Source of the DNA: Acidovorax sp. 210-6 | Lineage (GTDB): Bacteria > Pseudomonadota > Gammaproteobacteria > Burkholderiales > Burkholderiaceae_C | Direction: 5' to 3' | Length of the DNA stretch: 64,000 nt | NCBI RefSeq assembly: GCF_010020825.1 | Contig: NZ_JAACJE010000001.1 | Location: forward strand, 806,001 to 870,000 | Shown here: positions 1 through 9,933 of the stretch, one piece after another | How the letters are laid out: each line of letters starts with the position of its first letter | How positions within the stretch are numbered: position 1 is the stretch's first letter | The notes under the pieces: generated by a model | What the model was told of the DNA's origin: nothing | Database searches by the model: none | The model's input: only the letters and a program-made list of their open reading frames with translations | Translations under genes and position numbers: made by a program

Positions 1-644
1 ACACCGAGCAGTTCGTGCGCGGCCTGCCAGCCAACAACGTGCTGCTCACGGGGGCGCGCGGCACGGGCAAGTCCTCGCTCATCAAGGCCTGCCTGAACGC
101 CTACGCACCGCAGGGCCTGCGTCTGATCGAGGTGGACAAGGCCGACCTGACCGACCTGCCCGACATCGTCGAGGTGGTGGCCGGCCGGCCGGAATACTTC
201 ATCGTGTTCTGCGACGACCTGAGCTTCGAGGACGGCGAGCCGGGCTACAAGGCGCTCAAGTCCATCCTCGACGGTTCGGTGGCGGCTGCTACGCCCAACG
301 TGCTGATCTACGCCACCAGCAACCGGCGCCATCTGCTGCCCGAGTACATGCGCGAGAACCTCACGTACACCCACACCGACGATGGCGAGGTGCATCCGGG
401 CGAGGGCGTGGAGGAGAAGATCTCGCTGTCCGAGCGCTTCGGCCTGTGGGTGAGCTTCTACCCGTTCAGCCAGGACGAGTACCTGGCCATCGCCGCCCAG
501 TGGCTGGCGTCCTTCGGGCTGGGCGGTGACGCTATCGCCGCCGCGCGCCCCGAGGCCCTGGTCTGGGCACTGGAGCGCGGCTCGCGCAGCGGTCGCGTGG
601 CCTACCAATTCGCGCGCGACTTTGCGGGGCGGCGCGGTGGCTGA
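1..644 (+). CDS. DUF815-family AAA+ ATP-binding protein, 5' partial
   Basis: The frame is open from base 3, so the gene begins before the window; 213 residues of the C-terminal part are visible. A Walker A motif GARGTGKSS lies at visible residues 17-25, a Walker B-like segment FIVFCDDLSFE at about 66-76, and a sensor-1-like stretch IYATSNRRHLL at about 97-107. This combination and the following AAA+ fold sequence are typical of the DUF815 ATP-binding proteins that often sit beside a mutT gene in betaproteobacteria. The biological role of the family is not established. The stop codon is four bases before the mutT ATG, so the two are probably cotranscribed. Confidence 0.85.
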   Translation, partial: TEQFVRGLPANNVLLTGARGTGKSSLIKACLNAYAPQGLRLIEVDKADLTDLPDIVEVVAGRPEYFIVFCDDLSFEDGEPGYKALKSILDGSVAAATPNVLIYATSNRRHLLPEYMRENLTYTHTDDGEVHPGEGVEEKISLSERFGLWVSFYPFSQDEYLAIAAQWLASFGLGGDAIAAARPEALVWALERGSRSGRVAYQFARDFAGRRGG

Positions 645-648
645 GGCG

Positions 649-1083
649 ATGCCCGTGCAGCGCAAGCACACCGAGGTCGCGGTGGGCATCCTCATCCGCG
701 CCGATGGCGCGCTGCTGCTGACCACGCGGCCACCGGACAAGGTCTATGCGGGCTACTGGGAATTCCCCGGCGGCAAGATCGAGGCGTGCGAGACCGTGGA
801 GCAGGCGCTGCGCCGCGAGCTGCACGAGGAGCTGGGCGTCACCATCGGCCCTGCGGCGGTCTGGAAGGTGACCGAGCACGACTACCCGCACGCGCTGGTG
901 CGCTTGCACTGGTGCAAGGTGCACGAATGGACGGGTGACTTCGAGATGCGTGAGGGCCAGACGATGGCTTGGCAGCACTGGCCTATCGGGGTGCGTCCCG
1001 TGCTACCGGGCGCGTTGCCGGTGCTGGGCTGGCTGGCCGAGGAGCGTGGCGTACCATTTGATCCGGAAATACTATCAAATTGA
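649..1083 (+). CDS. mutT: MutT-like Nudix hydrolase (8-oxo-dGTP diphosphatase)
   Basis: A 144-residue Nudix protein expected to hydrolyse oxidised dGTP and so prevent A:T to C:G errors. The Nudix box runs from G42 to about residue 64 (GGK..E.....ALRRELHEELGV), preceded by the usual YWEFPGG strand. I chose the ATG at 649; a GTG at 637 in the same frame overlaps the upstream stop and is a possible alternative. The last residues (LSN) and the TGA stop fall inside the first hairpin of a dispersed repeat, so the C-terminal end appears to have been set by that repeat. Specificity for 8-oxo-dGTP is inferred from family and length, not shown. Confidence 0.85.
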   Translation: MPVQRKHTEVAVGILIRADGALLLTTRPPDKVYAGYWEFPGGKIEACETVEQALRRELHEELGVTIGPAAVWKVTEHDYPHALVRLHWCKVHEWTGDFEMREGQTMAWQHWPIGVRPVLPGALPVLGWLAEERGVPFDPEILSN

Positions 1084-1125
1084 TAGCTGATGGCGCTTGT
1101 CCAACAAGCGCCAGTGCCATTTTTT
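1071..1125 (+). repeat. Two-hairpin repeat copy A1
   Basis: Two perfect stems lie side by side: CTATCAA/TTGATAG (1072-1078 with 1080-1086) and GGCGCTTGT/ACAAGCGCC (1092-1100 with 1104-1112), followed by a run of T at 1120-1125. It holds the mutT stop codon and touches the yacG stop codon, so it may act as a terminator for the two convergent genes. It is the most symmetrical copy of the dispersed family described in the findings. Confidence 0.85.
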
Positions 1126-1345
1126 AATCAATGCTGGTGCGGGGATCGCCAAAGGTGGCATCCTCGGGCGGTGCTTCGGCGGGTACGCGAAAACCCTCGC
1201 TGGCCCAGGCGCCGAGGTCCATCTGCTTGCAGCGCTCGCTGCAAAACGGGCGCCAGGGGTTGGCGGGGCTGAACAGGCTCCAGCCCTGACAGGCCGGACA
1301 GCGCACCTTGCGCGGTGCCGTGGGTGCTGATTTGTCTGGATGCAT
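1124..1345 (-). CDS. yacG: DNA gyrase inhibitor YacG
   Basis: A 73-residue zinc-ribbon protein with four cysteines in CX2C (C16, C19) and CX3C (C35, C39) arrangement and the usual [10 protein letters not shown] signature. YacG family members bind gyrase and limit its DNA binding. It is the last gene of the minus-strand series pilB-pilC-pilD-coaE-zapD-yacG, a conserved order in beta- and gammaproteobacteria, but it is separated from zapD by about 175 bases that hold a GC-rich repeat. Its stop codon abuts the hairpin repeat A1. Confidence 0.9.
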   Translation of the reverse strand: MHPDKSAPTAPRKVRCPACQGWSLFSPANPWRPFCSERCKQMDLGAWASEGFRVPAEAPPEDATFGDPRTSID

Positions 1346-1394
1346 TTCAGTTTTTCATGGTGTTTGCACCATCTGCGACGTATGAAGCTGGCGC

Positions 1395-1510
1395 AACTCA
1401 GGCCAGCGGCCACCGTGCAAGGGCCGCCCCGCCGCACCGGTGGCGTCCCCCTGCCCGGAGCGCGCCGCGCTGCGAGAGCGGGGGGAAGGAGCGTAGCGAC
1501 ACAGGGGGGT
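1395..1510 (-). repeat. GC-rich dispersed repeat, copy B1
   Basis: On the minus strand this reads: a C-run with GTGTCGC, CCCCCCGCTCTCGCAGCG, a GGGCAGGGGGACG core, GCGGGGCGGCCCTTGC, then a GGCC-rich end. The same order of blocks recurs at 23255-23340 (shortened), 28003-28112 and 49889-50012. It fills most of the zapD-yacG gap and has no convincing coding potential. The boundaries are approximate. Confidence 0.75.
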
Positions 1511-1519
1511 GTTGGTGCT

Positions 1520-2275
1520 TCAAGCGCACAAAGCCAGTTCGAACACCGCGTCCTCGGTGCTGGCCTGCAGGTGCCCTTGGGGCATCTGGTGCATGAGGCG
1601 CACCGACACCATGAGCCGGTTGCCACTGATTTCGGGCACCAGCCCCTGGGCGGGATCGATGCGCAGGCGCAGCAGTTGGAAGGTGCGACCCTGCGGCAGG
1701 TTTTGCTGGAACTGGCCTCGTTCGGCAGCCACTTTTTGAGGGACGCCGGAGTCGCGCAACAGCTTCAGCAGCAGATAAATGGACTCGGCCAGCGGTGCCA
1801 GGGTGCCCGCCCAGCCTTCCAGGGCCTGTTGGCGCTCTGGGGCAGGTCGGTGCTGCCACGCGTAGTAGCTGGGCAGGTCGAACCCGCAGGTGCCGCCCGG
1901 AATGCCTGCGCGGCTGCGGATGCTCATGAGCCATTCGTTCTCGCTCAGGGGCTGGCCGGTCTTGCCCGCCTGGGTGTTGAGAAGGCCAAAGCATCGGTCG
2001 AGCTGGGCGATGATGCCGTCGAGTGCCGCCTCCGAGATGGCAGGGTTGCCGCGGTAACCATCGAGCACATGCTTTTGCTTCTCGATGTCCTTGAGCACGT
2101 CGGCTTTCAGGTCGGCGCGCGCGGCCACGTCCATGATTTCGAAAATGGTGGTCAGTGCGAAGTGGTGGTCCAGCGGGTGGGTGCGTGGAATCAGTTCACC
2201 CAGGCGTTTGAACAGGTGTTCGAGCCGCAGGTAGGTGCGGATGCGTTCGTTGAAAGGGTATTCGTACAGGATCAC
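1520..2275 (-). CDS. zapD: Cell division protein ZapD
   Basis: A 251-residue protein that bundles FtsZ filaments and helps Z-ring assembly. The sequence begins with ILYEYPFNERIRTYLRLEHL, the strongly conserved ZapD N-terminus, and contains the QLLRLRID and NRLMVSVR segments typical of the family. The start is a GTG at 2275, chosen because the conserved block begins with the next codon; no ATG is suitably placed. It follows coaE by seven bases and is clearly in the same operon. Length matches the usual 245-255 residues. Confidence 0.93.
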   Translation of the reverse strand: MILYEYPFNERIRTYLRLEHLFKRLGELIPRTHPLDHHFALTTIFEIMDVAARADLKADVLKDIEKQKHVLDGYRGNPAISEAALDGIIAQLDRCFGLLNTQAGKTGQPLSENEWLMSIRSRAGIPGGTCGFDLPSYYAWQHRPAPERQQALEGWAGTLAPLAESIYLLLKLLRDSGVPQKVAAERGQFQQNLPQGRTFQLLRLRIDPAQGLVPEISGNRLMVSVRLMHQMPQGHLQASTEDAVFELALCA

Positions 2276-2282
2276 GGTCGGA

Positions 2283-2903
2283 TCATAGCCCGAAGCTGCG
2301 GGCCACCAAGGACACCTGCTCTTGCAGGCTGGGAAGGGGAACGGTGTCGTTGAACAGCACGATATCGGCGCAGGCCCGCCGCTCGTGGCGGCTGGCCTGT
2401 GCGGCCATGATGCCGCGCACCACGTCGGGGCTGAGCTGGCTGCGTGCCACCACGCGGTCGATCTGGGTCTGTTCACGGCAATCGACGACGATCACGGCGT
2501 CGAGCTGGCGGCGCCAGTGCCTGGATTCGACCAACAGGGGGATGTCGTACACCACCAGGCGGCATCCTTGGGCGATGGCGGCCTGGGCCTGGCGCACTGT
2601 TTCCTGCCCCACCAAGGGGTGGATGATGGCTTCGAGTTGTTGGCGTGCCTGCGGCTGGCGAAAGATGAGCTCGCGCATGCGCGCGCGGTCCAGGGAACCA
2701 TCTGCCGCAATGAGCGATGGGCCAAATGCCTGGGCAATGGCGGGTAGGGCAGCGCCGTTGGCGGTGGTCAGCTGACGTGAAATCTGGTCCGCATCCACCA
2801 CCGTAGCGCCGCAGGCCGCCAGCATGGCTGCGACGGTACTTTTGCCGCTGCCAATGCCGCCGGTCAGACCGACCTGCCAGGCTGAAGAGCGTGGGGCGGT
2901 CAC
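2283..2903 (-). CDS. coaE: Dephospho-CoA kinase
   Basis: Catalyses the last step of coenzyme A synthesis, phosphorylation of the 3'-hydroxyl of dephospho-CoA. The 206-residue product has a P-loop GLTGGIGSGKST (residues 12-23), the DAD motif just after it, and the PLLVES segment of the CoA-binding region. The GTG start overlaps the pilD stop codon (GTGA), which fixes both the start and the operon link. Its placement after pilD and before zapD is the usual one in proteobacteria. Confidence 0.95.
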   Translation of the reverse strand: MTAPRSSAWQVGLTGGIGSGKSTVAAMLAACGATVVDADQISRQLTTANGAALPAIAQAFGPSLIAADGSLDRARMRELIFRQPQARQQLEAIIHPLVGQETVRQAQAAIAQGCRLVVYDIPLLVESRHWRRQLDAVIVVDCREQTQIDRVVARSQLSPDVVRGIMAAQASRHERRACADIVLFNDTVPLPSLQEQVSLVARSFGL

Positions 2904-3781
2904 AGGCCCAGTGTGCCCAGCAACAGGTTCAGCACCTGTGCAGGCCCGAAGACCATGCCGATCAGCCCTGCGCCCACGAGGAAGGGACCGAAGGGAACGT
3001 AACCTCCTTCGCGCAGGCTGCTGGCCATTTTCATGGCGATGCCGACCACGGCGCCCACCACGGAAGCCATCAGGATCAAGGGTACCAGGGCCTGCCAGCC
3101 AAACCAGGCGCCCATGGCCGCAAAAAGCTTGAAGTCGCCGTAGCCCATGCCTTCCTTGCCGGTGGCGAGCTTGAAGCCCCAGTACACCAGCCAGAGCGAC
3201 AAGTAGCCTGCAGCGGCGCCGAGCACGGCGTCTGCCAAGGGGATGGTTGTCCATTGGAATACCGATGCCAGCAGACCGGCCCAGAGCAAAGGCAAGGTCA
3301 GGTCGTCGGGCAGCAGGGTGGTGTCCCAGTCGATGAAGGCCAGGGCCACCATGAGCGCACTGAACCCGCACCAGGCCAGTCCTGCAGGGCCCAGGCCCCA
3401 GCGTTGGGCGCAATAGAAGAACAAGGCGCCTGTCAGCAGCTCGACGGCGGGATAGCGTGCGCTGAAAGACGTTTTGCAGGAGGAGCATCGACCTCGCAGG
3501 GCCAGGTAGCTGAGTACCGGGATGTTTTCATACCAACGCAACTGGTGCCCGCAGGACTGGCAGCGCGAGCGGGGAACGGCCAGATTGAACGGGGCGGCGT
3601 CCGGCGGTTCTACAGCGGGGGCAGTGTCTCCGGCGGTGGAGCGCGCATAGTCGGCATGCTCGCGCGCCCATTGCCGTTCCATCATGCGGGGCAGGCGGTA
3701 GATCACCACGTTCAGAAAGCTGCCCACCATCAGGCCCAAGACGCCGACCAGGGCCGCGTCCCACCACGGATCCAGCACCAT
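2900..3781 (-). CDS. pilD: Prepilin peptidase / N-methyltransferase PilD
   Basis: Inner-membrane aspartic protease that removes leader peptides from type IV prepilins and pseudopilins and N-methylates the new N-terminus. The 293-residue protein opens with the VGSFLNVVIYRLP segment, then carries two CX2C pairs (C74/C77 and C99/C102) of the cytoplasmic zinc-binding domain. The two catalytic aspartates are expected in FIDWDTTLLPDDLT and GYGDFKLFAAMG. Several hydrophobic helices follow. The start overlaps the pilC stop by one base. No prepilin gene (pilA) is in the window. Confidence 0.95.
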   Translation of the reverse strand: MVLDPWWDAALVGVLGLMVGSFLNVVIYRLPRMMERQWAREHADYARSTAGDTAPAVEPPDAAPFNLAVPRSRCQSCGHQLRWYENIPVLSYLALRGRCSSCKTSFSARYPAVELLTGALFFYCAQRWGLGPAGLAWCGFSALMVALAFIDWDTTLLPDDLTLPLLWAGLLASVFQWTTIPLADAVLGAAAGYLSLWLVYWGFKLATGKEGMGYGDFKLFAAMGAWFGWQALVPLILMASVVGAVVGIAMKMASSLREGGYVPFGPFLVGAGLIGMVFGPAQVLNLLLGTLGL

Positions 3782-4998
3782 CAGACGACCTGGCCCAGCT
3801 TGAAGATGGGCAGGTACATCGACACCACGATGCCGCCAATCAGTGTGCCCAGGAACACGATGATGATGGGCTCCATGAGACTGGAGAGGCCTGCGACCAT
3901 TTCATCGACTTCCTGTTCGTAGAAGTCGGCCGCCTTGCCCAGCATATGGTCAATGGAGCCTGATTCTTCGCCGATGGCGCACATCTGCAGCACCATCGAA
4001 GGGAAAACGTTGGCGTTGGTCATGGCCGCAGTCAGGCTGGTGCCGGTGGAGACTTCCTGTTGGATCTTGTCGGTGGCCATGGCATACACAGAGTTGCCTG
4101 CAGCACCACCGACCGAATCCAGCGCTTCGACCAGTGGTACGCCGGCAGCAAACATGGTGGAGAGCGTACGCGTCCAGCGCGCCACGGCTGATTTGTTGAT
4201 CAGGTCACCGAAGATTGGAATGCGCAGCAGCAGACGGTCCATGAACATCTGCATCTTTTCGTTGCGCTTCCAGGCCTGCATGAAGAAGTAGAAGCCACCG
4301 CCCAGCACGCCAAAGATCAGCCACCACCACTTCACGAACACGTCGCTGATTCCCATCACGAAGAGGGTGGGCGCCGGCAAATCAGCGCCAAAAGAGGTGA
4401 ACACCTCCTTGAAGGCAGGGATCACGAAAATCATGATCACGGTCACGACGACGAAGGCAACGATGATGACCGAAATGGGATACATCAATGCCGATTTGAT
4501 CTTTCCCTTGATCGCCTCGGTCTTTTCCATGTAGGTGGCCAAGCGATCCAGCAGCGCTTCCAGAATACCCGCGGCCTCACCGGCTTCCACCAGATTGCAG
4601 TAGAGGCTGTCGAAATACAGAGGGTACTTGCGAAACGCTGCATTGAGCGAGGTCCCCGTTTCCACATCGGCACGGATATCGTTGAGCAACTTTCCCACGC
4701 TGGGGTTGGTGTTGCCGCGCCCCACGATGTCAAAAGATTGCAGCAGCGGCACACCAGCTTTCATCATGGTGGCCATCTGTCGGGTGAACAGTGCGATGTC
4801 TTTGGGCTTGATCTTCTTGCCCGAGCGCAGACGGCGCTTCTTGATCTTGGTGGGGAACACGCCCTGGCGGCGCAGAGAGGCCTGAACCTGGTTCTCCCCC
4901 GAGGCACGGATTTCTCCCCGCACGATCTTGCCGTTGCGGTCCTTGCCCTCCCATTCAAAGACGAAATCCTTGATGCTTGCCTTTGCAGCCGTTGCCAT
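3781..4998 (-). CDS. pilC: Type IV pilus inner-membrane platform protein PilC
   Basis: A 405-residue GspF/PilC-family polytopic protein that couples the cytoplasmic ATPases to the growing pilus. Two copies of the GspF domain are visible, with the FTRQMATMMKAGVPLLQSF block in the first and VARWTRTLSTMFAAGVPLVE in the second, each followed by hydrophobic helices (around residues 170-200, 220-240 and 375-400). It lies between pilB and pilD, with 25 bases to pilB and a one-base overlap with pilD. Confidence 0.95.
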   Translation of the reverse strand: MATAAKASIKDFVFEWEGKDRNGKIVRGEIRASGENQVQASLRRQGVFPTKIKKRRLRSGKKIKPKDIALFTRQMATMMKAGVPLLQSFDIVGRGNTNPSVGKLLNDIRADVETGTSLNAAFRKYPLYFDSLYCNLVEAGEAAGILEALLDRLATYMEKTEAIKGKIKSALMYPISVIIVAFVVVTVIMIFVIPAFKEVFTSFGADLPAPTLFVMGISDVFVKWWWLIFGVLGGGFYFFMQAWKRNEKMQMFMDRLLLRIPIFGDLINKSAVARWTRTLSTMFAAGVPLVEALDSVGGAAGNSVYAMATDKIQQEVSTGTSLTAAMTNANVFPSMVLQMCAIGEESGSIDHMLGKAADFYEQEVDEMVAGLSSLMEPIIIVFLGTLIGGIVVSMYLPIFKLGQVV

Positions 4999-5023
4999 AG
5001 ATCTCCACCTTGTCAGGTTGTAG

Positions 5024-6760
5024 TTATTCGTTGGTTACTGCCAGCACTTCTTCAAGCGAGGTGCTTCCCATCTTGACCTTGTGCAGCCCCGATTCGCGCA
5101 GGGAGCGTACGCCTTCATTGCGTGCCTGCTCCGCGATTTCCAGCGCACTGCCGTCGCGCAGAATGATGCGTTGGATTTCTTCACTGATAGGCATCACCTG
5201 ATAGATACCTACACGTCCCTTGTATCCGTTGTTGCAGGCAGAACACCCCACAGGCTTGTAGGGAACCCAGGAACCGTCTATTTCCTCGTCCTTGAAGCCG
5301 GCTTCCAGCAGGGCTTCATGGGGAATATCGGCTGGCGCCTTGCATTGGGGGCACAGCCTCCGTGCCAGGCGCTGGGCAGTGATCAGGATCACGCTGGATG
5401 CAATATTGAAGGGCGCAATGCCCATGTTGCGCATGCGTGTGAGCGTGGTGGGGGCGTCGTTGGTGTGCAGGGTCGAGAGCACCAAGTGACCGGTTTGCGC
5501 AGCCTTGATGGAAATGTCGGCCGTCTCCAAGTCACGGATTTCACCCACCATGATGATGTCGGGATCTTGGCGCAGAAACGATTTGAGTGCCGCTGCGAAG
5601 GTCAGGCCCGCTTTTTCATTCACATTGACCTGGTTCACTCCGGGAAGGTTGATTTCCGAAGGGTCTTCTGCGGTAGCAATATTGACACCAGGCTTGTTCA
5701 GCAGGTTCAGACAGGTGTACAAGGACACGGTCTTGCCGGAACCTGTGGGACCTGTCACCAGAATCATGCCGTAGGGTCGGCCGATCGCATTCAGCAGACG
5801 TTCTTTCTCGATGGGCTCATATCCCAGCGCGTCGATGCCCATTTTGGCGCTGCTCGGATCCAAGATACGGATCACGATCTTCTCGCCAAACAGCGTGGGA
5901 AGGGTGCTGACACGGAAGTCGATGACGCGGTCCGGACCGACCTTGAGCTTCATCCGACCGTCTTGCGGCACCCTCTTTTCCGAGATGTCCAGCCGGGAGA
6001 TAACCTTGATGCGTGATGCCAGCTTGTCTTTGATGGCGACGGGGGGAGACGCAATCTCACGCAACTCGCCGTCGATGCGGAAGCGCACGCGGTAGTGGTG
6101 CTCGTAAGGTTCAAAGTGCAAATCGGAGGCGCGCATGTTGAACGCATCCAAGAGCATCTTGTGCAGGAACTTGACGATGGGAGCGTCTTCGACATCCCCA
6201 CCAGCTCCCGTGTCTTCTGGTTCGTCAGGTATTTCGGTGGAAACATCGTTGAAGTCGAAGTCTCCGCTTGAGAAGGACTCCATGGACTCGCCCACCGACT
6301 TGGTGGACGACTCCACCAGTTTGGAGAGCTTGTCGTACTCGGCAATGATCCAGTCCACGCCCATTTGGGTGGTGAACTTGATTTTCTCAGCGGCCTCCTG
6401 GTCCGTGGGGTCTGCGGTGGCGACGATCAGACGGTTGCTGCGCTTGCTGAGCACCAGCACGCGATAGGACTGGCAGATCTTGGAGTCCAGCAGATCCTTG
6501 GGCAGGCGTTGGGGGTCGATGGCGTCGAGATCGAGCAGGGGGGCGCCAAAGACAGCAGAGACAGTGTGCGCAAGATCGGCGGCAGATACTGCGCCGGAGC
6601 CCGTCAACTCTGCGATAAAGCTGCTGCGACCGGCCTGAGACTTCCGGAAGATGTCTTCTGCGGCTTTGGGGGTGAGCTTGCCGGCAGAAATCAGTGCCCT
6701 GCCCAAGCCGGGCAAGGCAACTGATGCGGAGTCTCTTTGGGTGGAATCAACTGCAGCCAT
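5024..6760 (-). CDS. pilB: Type IV pilus assembly ATPase PilB
   Basis: Cytoplasmic hexameric ATPase that powers pilus extension. The 578-residue protein has an N-terminal MshE/GspE-type domain, then a GspE ATPase domain with Walker A GPTGSGKT, the Asp box, a Walker B segment (FLRQDPDIIMVGEIRD) and the His box (GHLVLSTLHTNDA). A CPQC...CSAC tetracysteine zinc motif follows. I chose the ATG at 6760 (MAAVDSTQ) because conserved sequence begins soon after; an ATG at 6793 in frame would add eleven residues. It is the first gene of the minus-strand pil operon. Confidence 0.93.
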   Translation of the reverse strand: MAAVDSTQRDSASVALPGLGRALISAGKLTPKAAEDIFRKSQAGRSSFIAELTGSGAVSAADLAHTVSAVFGAPLLDLDAIDPQRLPKDLLDSKICQSYRVLVLSKRSNRLIVATADPTDQEAAEKIKFTTQMGVDWIIAEYDKLSKLVESSTKSVGESMESFSSGDFDFNDVSTEIPDEPEDTGAGGDVEDAPIVKFLHKMLLDAFNMRASDLHFEPYEHHYRVRFRIDGELREIASPPVAIKDKLASRIKVISRLDISEKRVPQDGRMKLKVGPDRVIDFRVSTLPTLFGEKIVIRILDPSSAKMGIDALGYEPIEKERLLNAIGRPYGMILVTGPTGSGKTVSLYTCLNLLNKPGVNIATAEDPSEINLPGVNQVNVNEKAGLTFAAALKSFLRQDPDIIMVGEIRDLETADISIKAAQTGHLVLSTLHTNDAPTTLTRMRNMGIAPFNIASSVILITAQRLARRLCPQCKAPADIPHEALLEAGFKDEEIDGSWVPYKPVGCSACNNGYKGRVGIYQVMPISEEIQRIILRDGSALEIAEQARNEGVRSLRESGLHKVKMGSTSLEEVLAVTNE

Positions 6761-6878
6761 GTAACCAGAATGAAAGGGGGAACGCGAAACCATCCTATCA
6801 TCGCCGAAGCTGCGTATGCTGTAAATCGCAGTACCGGCGCCCCCGTAGGGCGAATGGCGCCCGCTAAGGGGGCATTTC

Positions 6879-6955
6879 TGGTCGGGGTGAGAGGATTCGA
6901 ACCTCCGGCCTCTACGTCCCGAACGTAGCGCTCTACCAGGCTAAGCTACACCCCG
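6879..6955 (-). tRNA. tRNA-Pro (anticodon CGG)
   Basis: The minus strand folds as a complete cloverleaf: acceptor CGGGGTG/CACCCCG, a D arm with AGCCTGGTAGAGC, an anticodon stem CTACG/CGTAG with loop TTCGGGA giving anticodon CGG, and a T arm with GGTTCGAATCC. The 3' CCA is encoded after the discriminator A. It is 77 bases long, alone between ispB and pilB. Confidence 0.96.
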
Positions 6956-6976
6956 ATGGCTGTGTTGCATGAACCG

Positions 6977-7969
6977 TCAGGTTCTGCGCTGCAACAGCTG
7001 AGCCGCTAATTGTAGCAAAGCTGTGCGATAGGCACTGTCTGGGAGTGTGGAAATGGCTTCGATGGCACGATGTGCCTCGGCTGCAGCGGCCTCCCGGGCT
7101 ACATCCAGAGCGCCGGTTTCCCTGACAACGGTCACGATGGCATCAAGCTGGTCGGTGCTGCCGTTCTCAATGGCGTGCCGGACCATCTGGGCCTGTGTTG
7201 CGGAGCCTCTTTGCATGGCGGCAATCAAGGGCAAGGTAGCCTTCCCCTCGCGCAGGTCATCCCCCAGGTTCTTGCCCATTTCCTGGCTATCACCGTCGTA
7301 ATCCAGCACATCGTCGATGATCTGGAATGCCGTACCCAATGCCTGACCATAGGTGGCGCAGGCTTCTTCCTGTGCGGTATCGCTTCTGGCAAGAACGGCG
7401 GCCAAGCGGCTGCTGGCCTCGAACAGTTTGGCGGTCTTGGATCGAATGACCTGCAGGTAAGCGTTCTCGTCCAGCGAGGCGTCGTGCATGTTGATCAGCT
7501 GCATGACTTCGCCTTCTGCGATCACATTGGTTGCATCGGCCAGGATTTCCATGATCCGCATTTGGCCCGCATCGACCATCATCTGAAATGCCCGCGAGTA
7601 CAGAAAATCCCCCACCAGCACGCTCGCAGGGTTACCGAAAGTTTCATTTGCTGTGGCGCGGCCGCGACGCATGGTGGATGCGTCGACCACATCGTCGTGC
7701 AGCAAGGTGGCGGTGTGAATGAACTCGACCACCGCCGCCAGATTGAAGCGCTGGGCGTTCTGGCAGTTTAGTGCCCCGGCCACCAGCAGCAGGAGGGCTG
7801 GACGCAGGCGCTTTCCGCCGGCGGCGATGATGTATTGCGATATTTGCCCGACCAACGGAACATTGGAAGCAAGGCGTTGAGCAATGACCCTGTCCACCTC
7901 ACGCATGTCGTGAGCGATCAGGGAAAGGGGTGAGGTAGTGGCGGCGGTCAAGGTAGGCGATGCGAGCAA
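6977..7969 (-). CDS. ispB: Octaprenyl diphosphate synthase
   Basis: A 330-residue all-trans polyprenyl diphosphate synthase that makes the side chain of ubiquinone. The first aspartate-rich motif reads DDVVD (followed by ASTMRRG), the second DDVLDY, and the GGKRLRPALLLL segment near the N-terminus is the family's substrate-binding block. Octaprenyl length is inferred from the usual ubiquinone-8 of betaproteobacteria. The gene is divergent from rplU, an arrangement common in proteobacteria. Confidence 0.94.
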   Translation of the reverse strand: MLASPTLTAATTSPLSLIAHDMREVDRVIAQRLASNVPLVGQISQYIIAAGGKRLRPALLLLVAGALNCQNAQRFNLAAVVEFIHTATLLHDDVVDASTMRRGRATANETFGNPASVLVGDFLYSRAFQMMVDAGQMRIMEILADATNVIAEGEVMQLINMHDASLDENAYLQVIRSKTAKLFEASSRLAAVLARSDTAQEEACATYGQALGTAFQIIDDVLDYDGDSQEMGKNLGDDLREGKATLPLIAAMQRGSATQAQMVRHAIENGSTDQLDAIVTVVRETGALDVAREAAAAEAHRAIEAISTLPDSAYRTALLQLAAQLLQRRT

Positions 7970-8022
7970 GGGCCGCTGATTATAGGAACCCGTTCTGCGC
8001 AGTGCTCAGGGAGTCTTGGTGC

Positions 8023-8052
8023 TTGTTGTATTTCTGATCTCGGTGCTATAAT
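8023..8052 (+). promoter_or_regulatory. Sigma-70-type promoter of rplU-rpmA
   Basis: A TTGTTG (-35, 8023-8028) and a consensus TATAAT (-10, 8047-8052) are separated by 18 bases, about 80 bases before the rplU start. The strong -10 suits a ribosomal protein operon. The leader between promoter and start may be regulatory but I see no recognisable element. Confidence 0.7.
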
Positions 8053-8132
8053 CCCTGGTTCCTTGGGCTTGTCCCATGGAGGCTTGAGCACGGGGCGCTA
8101 ATGCTGCTGTGCAATCACTGAAAGAGGTCAAC

Positions 8133-8444
8133 ATGTACGCGGTCATAAAAACCGGCGGCAAGCAGTATCGCGTTGCTTCCGGCGAAAAAATCAAAGTAGA
8201 ACAGATTGCTGCGGACGTAGGCCAGGAAATCGTGATCGACCAGGTTCTGGCTGTCGGCAACGGCGCTGAACTCAAGGTGGGCACGCCCCTGGTGTCCGGC
8301 GCTTCTGTCAAAGCCACCATCGTGGCGCATGGCAAGCACGACAAGGTGCGCATTTTCAAGCTGCGCCGTCGCAAGCACTACCAGAAGCGCCAGGGCCATC
8401 GCCAGCAATTCACCGAATTGCTGATCGGGTCGATCGCCGCTTAA
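8133..8444 (+). CDS. rplU: 50S ribosomal protein L21
   Basis: A 103-residue 23S rRNA-binding protein. It starts [14 protein letters not shown] and contains [18 protein letters not shown], both diagnostic of L21. An upstream in-frame ATG at 8109 would add eight residues; the ATG at 8133 gives the standard length and follows AAAGAGG, a good ribosome-binding site. It is 18 bases ahead of rpmA, the invariant partner. Confidence 0.98.
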   Translation: MYAVIKTGGKQYRVASGEKIKVEQIAADVGQEIVIDQVLAVGNGAELKVGTPLVSGASVKATIVAHGKHDKVRIFKLRRRKHYQKRQGHRQQFTELLIGSIAA

Positions 8445-8462
8445 TTTCCAGGAGCAGATGTC

Positions 8463-8720
8463 ATGGCACAGAAAAAAGGCGGCGGCTCTACGCGAAACGG
8501 GCGCGATTCCAAGCCCAAGATGCTCGGCGTGAAAGCGTTTGGCGGCGAATTGATCAGTGCAGGCTCGATCATCGTGCGCCAGCGTGGCACGCGATTCCAC
8601 CCTGGCACGAACGTGGGTGTCGGCAAGGACCACACCCTGTTTGCCTTGGTGGACGGGCATGTGTCGTTCGGCACCAAGGGTGCACTGAACCGTCACACGG
8701 TCAATGTGACTCCGGCCTGA
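8463..8720 (+). CDS. rpmA: 50S ribosomal protein L27
   Basis: An 85-residue ribosomal protein whose N-terminal tail reaches the peptidyl-transferase centre. The start [16 protein letters not shown] and the RQRGT.FHPG.NVG.GKDHTL block are characteristic. A terminator follows at 8741-8761, before obgE. Confidence 0.98.
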   Translation: MAQKKGGGSTRNGRDSKPKMLGVKAFGGELISAGSIIVRQRGTRFHPGTNVGVGKDHTLFALVDGHVSFGTKGALNRHTVNVTPA

Positions 8721-8740
8721 TCGGACGGACGCACTCCAAC

Positions 8741-8768
8741 AAGCCCCGCGCTGCGGGGCTTTGTTGTT
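8741..8768 (+). terminator. Rho-independent terminator after rpmA
   Basis: A nine-base stem AAGCCCCGC / GCGGGGCTT with a three-base loop (8741-8749, 8753-8761) is followed by TGTTGTTTG. It would end the rplU-rpmA transcript; obgE starts 84 bases downstream. Confidence 0.85.
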
Positions 8769-8794
8769 TGTGGCTTCTTCTTGAGCGGTGCTGA

Positions 8795-9931
<1,137 letters not shown>

Positions 9932-9933
9932 AT

